DNA from: Sphingobium sp.
GTDB lineage: Bacteria; Pseudomonadota; Alphaproteobacteria; Sphingomonadales; Sphingomonadaceae
DNA length: 16,620 bases
Direction: 5' to 3'
Assembly (NCBI GenBank): GCA_030148625.1
Contig: JASBTC010000302.1
Coordinates: forward strand, 1 to 16,620
Shown here: positions 14,710 through 16,620 of the stretch, one piece after another
How the letters are laid out: every line of letters begins with the position of its first letter
Numbering within the stretch: the stretch's first letter is position 1
Made by a program: the position numbers and the translations under genes
Notes under the pieces: model-generated
Databases searched by the model: none
Told to the model about the DNA's origin: nothing
Seen by the model: only the letters and a program-made list of their open reading frames with translations

Positions 14710-15432
14710 TTAGACGCTGACCGGCTGGACTTTGATCGTGCATACCACGGCTTTCTTCTTCCGCTCCGCCTGCTTTTCGCAATCCGCGACCTTCTTTTCG
14801 TTTCCGTTGTAAAGCCTGGAGGCGCGTGTGACCGCCTCCCACCGGCGGGGGTCGCCTATCTGCATTAACCGAACACCGGCGCCCCACATGTCACGCTCCA
14901 ACCGGGTGGCGGCACGTTTTTCCGGCCAATGCCAGTGGTCGGGCACGGCCCGATCGACCGCGGACGGGACAGTGCATCCCGCCGCGAAAGCCAAGATTGT
15001 GGCAACGCCAGCGGCGACCGCGACCCAAAAATTCTGCTGCTCCTGCGTCCGTGCCGAAGCGACGACGAGCCTGATCGATTTCACTGCTTCATCGAGACGC
15101 GAACGCGCGTCGCGCAAAGCTTGTTGTTCGGTCTCTCTCGCGCGCGCACCCGCCAACCTCATCTGCTCGCCCATGACCTCTGGCGTGAGCGCCAGCGCAG
15201 GGCGTTCGGCCAACCGCTTGAATGCCTCGCGCGCCTTTTCCCAGTTCTGGTCGATCTTCGCGAGATCGTCAGTGTAATCCCGCCCCACCACATCGTTCAG
15301 ACGCAAACCGAACTGATCGATGGCAGCGGCGAGCGTCGACATGTTGCCCGACATTCTGTCGAAGGCCTGGTCGAGGGCGATATCTTCGGCGACGTCGTCG
15401 GAGCCAAGATTTTCAGGGTCTATATTCTGCAT
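14710..15432 (-). CDS. DUF6118-type membrane protein next to traA
   Basis: A 240-residue protein of unknown function that I recognise by layout as DUF6118, a family repeatedly found next to Ti-type traA. Residues 1-75 form an acidic helical part, followed by PALALTPEVMGEQMRLAG (78-95), a signature-like stretch. A helical segment (about 96-130) is likely coiled. One membrane helix lies at about 135-156 (FWVAVAAGVATILAFAAGC). The C-terminal region is VPDHWHWPEKRAATRLERDM, then GVRLMQIGDPRRWEAV, and Cys218 and Cys231 near the basic end. The start lies nine bases after the traA stop with a poor ribosome site, so it is probably translated by coupling. A role in conjugation is inferred only from this pairing. 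Confidence 0.75.
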   Translation of the reverse strand: MQNIDPENLGSDDVAEDIALDQAFDRMSGNMSTLAAAIDQFGLRLNDVVGRDYTDDLAKIDQNWEKAREAFKRLAERPALALTPEVMGEQMRLAGARARETEQQALRDARSRLDEAVKSIRLVVASARTQEQQNFWVAVAAGVATILAFAAGCTVPSAVDRAVPDHWHWPEKRAATRLERDMWGAGVRLMQIGDPRRWEAVTRASRLYNGNEKKVADCEKQAERKKKAVVCTIKVQPVSV

Positions 15433-15441
15433 GGCGGCACT

Positions 15442-16620
15442 CTAAAGCCCCATCCCAAGGGAACGCGAGGGGCGGAGATATTCCTGGAGCGCCTGAGACA
15501 CCGAATGTTTCTCAAGCGATTTCAGCCCAAGCTCATGGGTGCGATTTCGGAGCAGCGACTCGAGTTGCGGGTCGCGGTGCAGGCTCTTTGCCATGTCGTT
15601 GAGCTGCGCTCCGACACGCTTGGCGCTGACATCATCATAGTTCGCTTTGTGCTCCCGGAGCTGCTTCGACCCCGCCTGCCACTCTGCAACGAAGCGATCA
15701 GCCCGGGCCGGTGCGTCGATGCGCAGTTTGGTTTCGGTGCGCATCGCTTCCATAGCGCGCTGCGTGCGGCCACTCGCCGCCTCAGCGGTGAGCGACGGGT
15801 CATTGCGCAGCGCCGTGGCAAAATCCTTTGCGCCATCGCTGCGGAGAGCATCGATGTCGCGCGCCGCCGCATCGAGGCTTTTCTGCTGGTGAATGACCGG
15901 CGACAGCCCCTTGGCATGCATGCCATCGATCTCACGTTGCGCGCGGGCGTAGCGCTCGACCGCCTTGTCGAGTGCGCTACGATCAGCCGCCGCGCCCAGC
16001 GCCCGCGCGCTGACGCGGATATTGCGGGTGCGCTCGGGCCGTTGCTGTGCGGGAGCCGCTTTACCGAGCACTGCCGCAGAGACGGTAGGTTTGAGCTTCA
16101 GGCCCGTGAACATACTGCGTTTCGGTTCGGCCTTGGGCGCGGCGTCTTTGGCGCGATAGTCGCTGGCCATATCCTTGCCGCGCTCGCGGCTGAGGGTGCG
16201 GACGAGTTTCGACTGATCGCGAAAGTCGTCACGGCCATAATGGAGATCAACACTATCGCGGTGGCGCGACATCGCGACATAGGCGCCGTGCCGATCCATC
16301 CCCGGTGTCGCCAGCACCTTCACCCGATCAACTGTCATGCCCTGCGCCTTGTGGATCGTGGCGGCGTAGCCATGATCGATATGGGCGTAATCCTTGAAGT
16401 CAAAGGCGACGCTACGCCCGTCATCGAGCATGACTGACATTCGCATCCGATCCACATTCTGGACCGTGCCGAGCGAGCCGTTCTTGACGCCCAGCTCGCG
16501 CTCGTTCCGGAGGAACATGATGCGGTCGCTTGTCGCGAACATACGCTCGCCGCGCTCGACCTTGATCGCGACATCATCGCCGAGCGCACCGCCAGCGCGC
16601 AGCCTGTCCCGGACATCGTC
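15442..16620 (-). CDS. traA: Conjugative relaxase-helicase TraA, Ti/Rhizobium type (C-terminal part, cut by window edge)
   Basis: The frame is open to the right end, so the MobA/MobL relaxase domain and helicase motifs I-IV lie outside. The 392 codons seen contain the end of the RecD-like helicase: DRIMFLRNERELGVKNGSLG near 16527-16468, motif V as HGYAATIHKAQG (16374-16339) and motif VI as YVAMSRHR (16281-16258). The final part is a long helical region without known catalytic motifs (about 16190-15442), as is usual for TraA. Full-length proteins nick oriT, stay bound to the 5' end of the strand and unwind it during transfer. The gene ends just before the DUF6118 gene. Its presence marks a conjugative plasmid or integrative element. 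An apparent ATG at 16542 is internal, not the start. Confidence 0.92.
   Translation of the reverse strand, partial: DDVRDRLRAGGALGDDVAIKVERGERMFATSDRIMFLRNERELGVKNGSLGTVQNVDRMRMSVMLDDGRSVAFDFKDYAHIDHGYAATIHKAQGMTVDRVKVLATPGMDRHGAYVAMSRHRDSVDLHYGRDDFRDQSKLVRTLSRERGKDMASDYRAKDAAPKAEPKRSMFTGLKLKPTVSAAVLGKAAPAQQRPERTRNIRVSARALGAAADRSALDKAVERYARAQREIDGMHAKGLSPVIHQQKSLDAAARDIDALRSDGAKDFATALRNDPSLTAEAASGRTQRAMEAMRTETKLRIDAPARADRFVAEWQAGSKQLREHKANYDDVSAKRVGAQLNDMAKSLHRDPQLESLLRNRTHELGLKSLEKHSVSQALQEYLRPSRSLGMGL

Noticed and set aside
14929..16437. Plus-strand open frame of 502 codons
   Set aside because: Antisense to traA and the DUF6118 gene, whose conserved motifs fix the minus strand as coding.
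1..16620. CRISPR array, tRNA or rRNA gene, or intact insertion sequence
   Set aside because: I found no regularly spaced repeats, no tRNA cloverleaf or rRNA sequence, and no transposase-like frame on either strand.

Overview
The window is GC-rich DNA in which every gene I can support lies on the minus strand. Protein style points to a sphingomonad-type alphaproteobacterium (Sphingopyxis, Sphingomonas or Sphingobium): a TonB-dependent receptor without an STN domain, a GPH-type transporter, and a DUF6118 gene paired with a Ti-type TraA. This is a judgement from sequence style, not a database result.

Layout in the direction of transcription (high to low coordinates). (1) 16620-14710: the C-terminal part of a Ti/Rhizobium-type conjugative relaxase-helicase TraA, followed by a DUF6118-type membrane protein; this is the edge of a conjugative element or plasmid. 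(2) 14709-14075: about 635 bases without a convincing gene, holding several inverted repeats and a candidate promoter. (3) 14074-7359: an organosulfate utilisation unit made of an unrecognised 59-codon small ORF, a TonB-dependent receptor, a GPH/MFS symporter, an Fe(II)/2-oxoglutarate dioxygenase of the TauD/AtsK family and an exported arylsulfatase; the first three are stop-start overlapped. (4) 7300-3047: a strong candidate promoter, a second TauD/AtsK-family dioxygenase, a COG4529/YdhS-like FAD-NAD(P) protein and an SLC13 (DASS) anion permease with RCK_C domains. (5) 2993-2535: an Rrf2-family regulator with a four-cysteine cluster. (6) 2430-1: the sulfate ABC importer genes sbp (a lipoprotein), cysT and the start of cysW, which runs off the left end.

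How the genes may work together: the receptor and symporter bring organosulfates into the periplasm and cytoplasm, the arylsulfatase and the two dioxygenases release sulfate or sulfite, and the SLC13 permease plus the Sbp-CysTW importer collect free sulfate. I see a related 18-base sequence, centred on CTACTMAA, upstream of sbp and of the Rrf2 gene (13 of 18 identical). Weaker copies lie in the promoter of the first dioxygenase and upstream of the receptor. This suggests one sulfur-responsive Rrf2 regulon covering the whole locus. The regulon, the mobile neighbourhood and the small ORF ahead of the receptor are the parts most worth following up.
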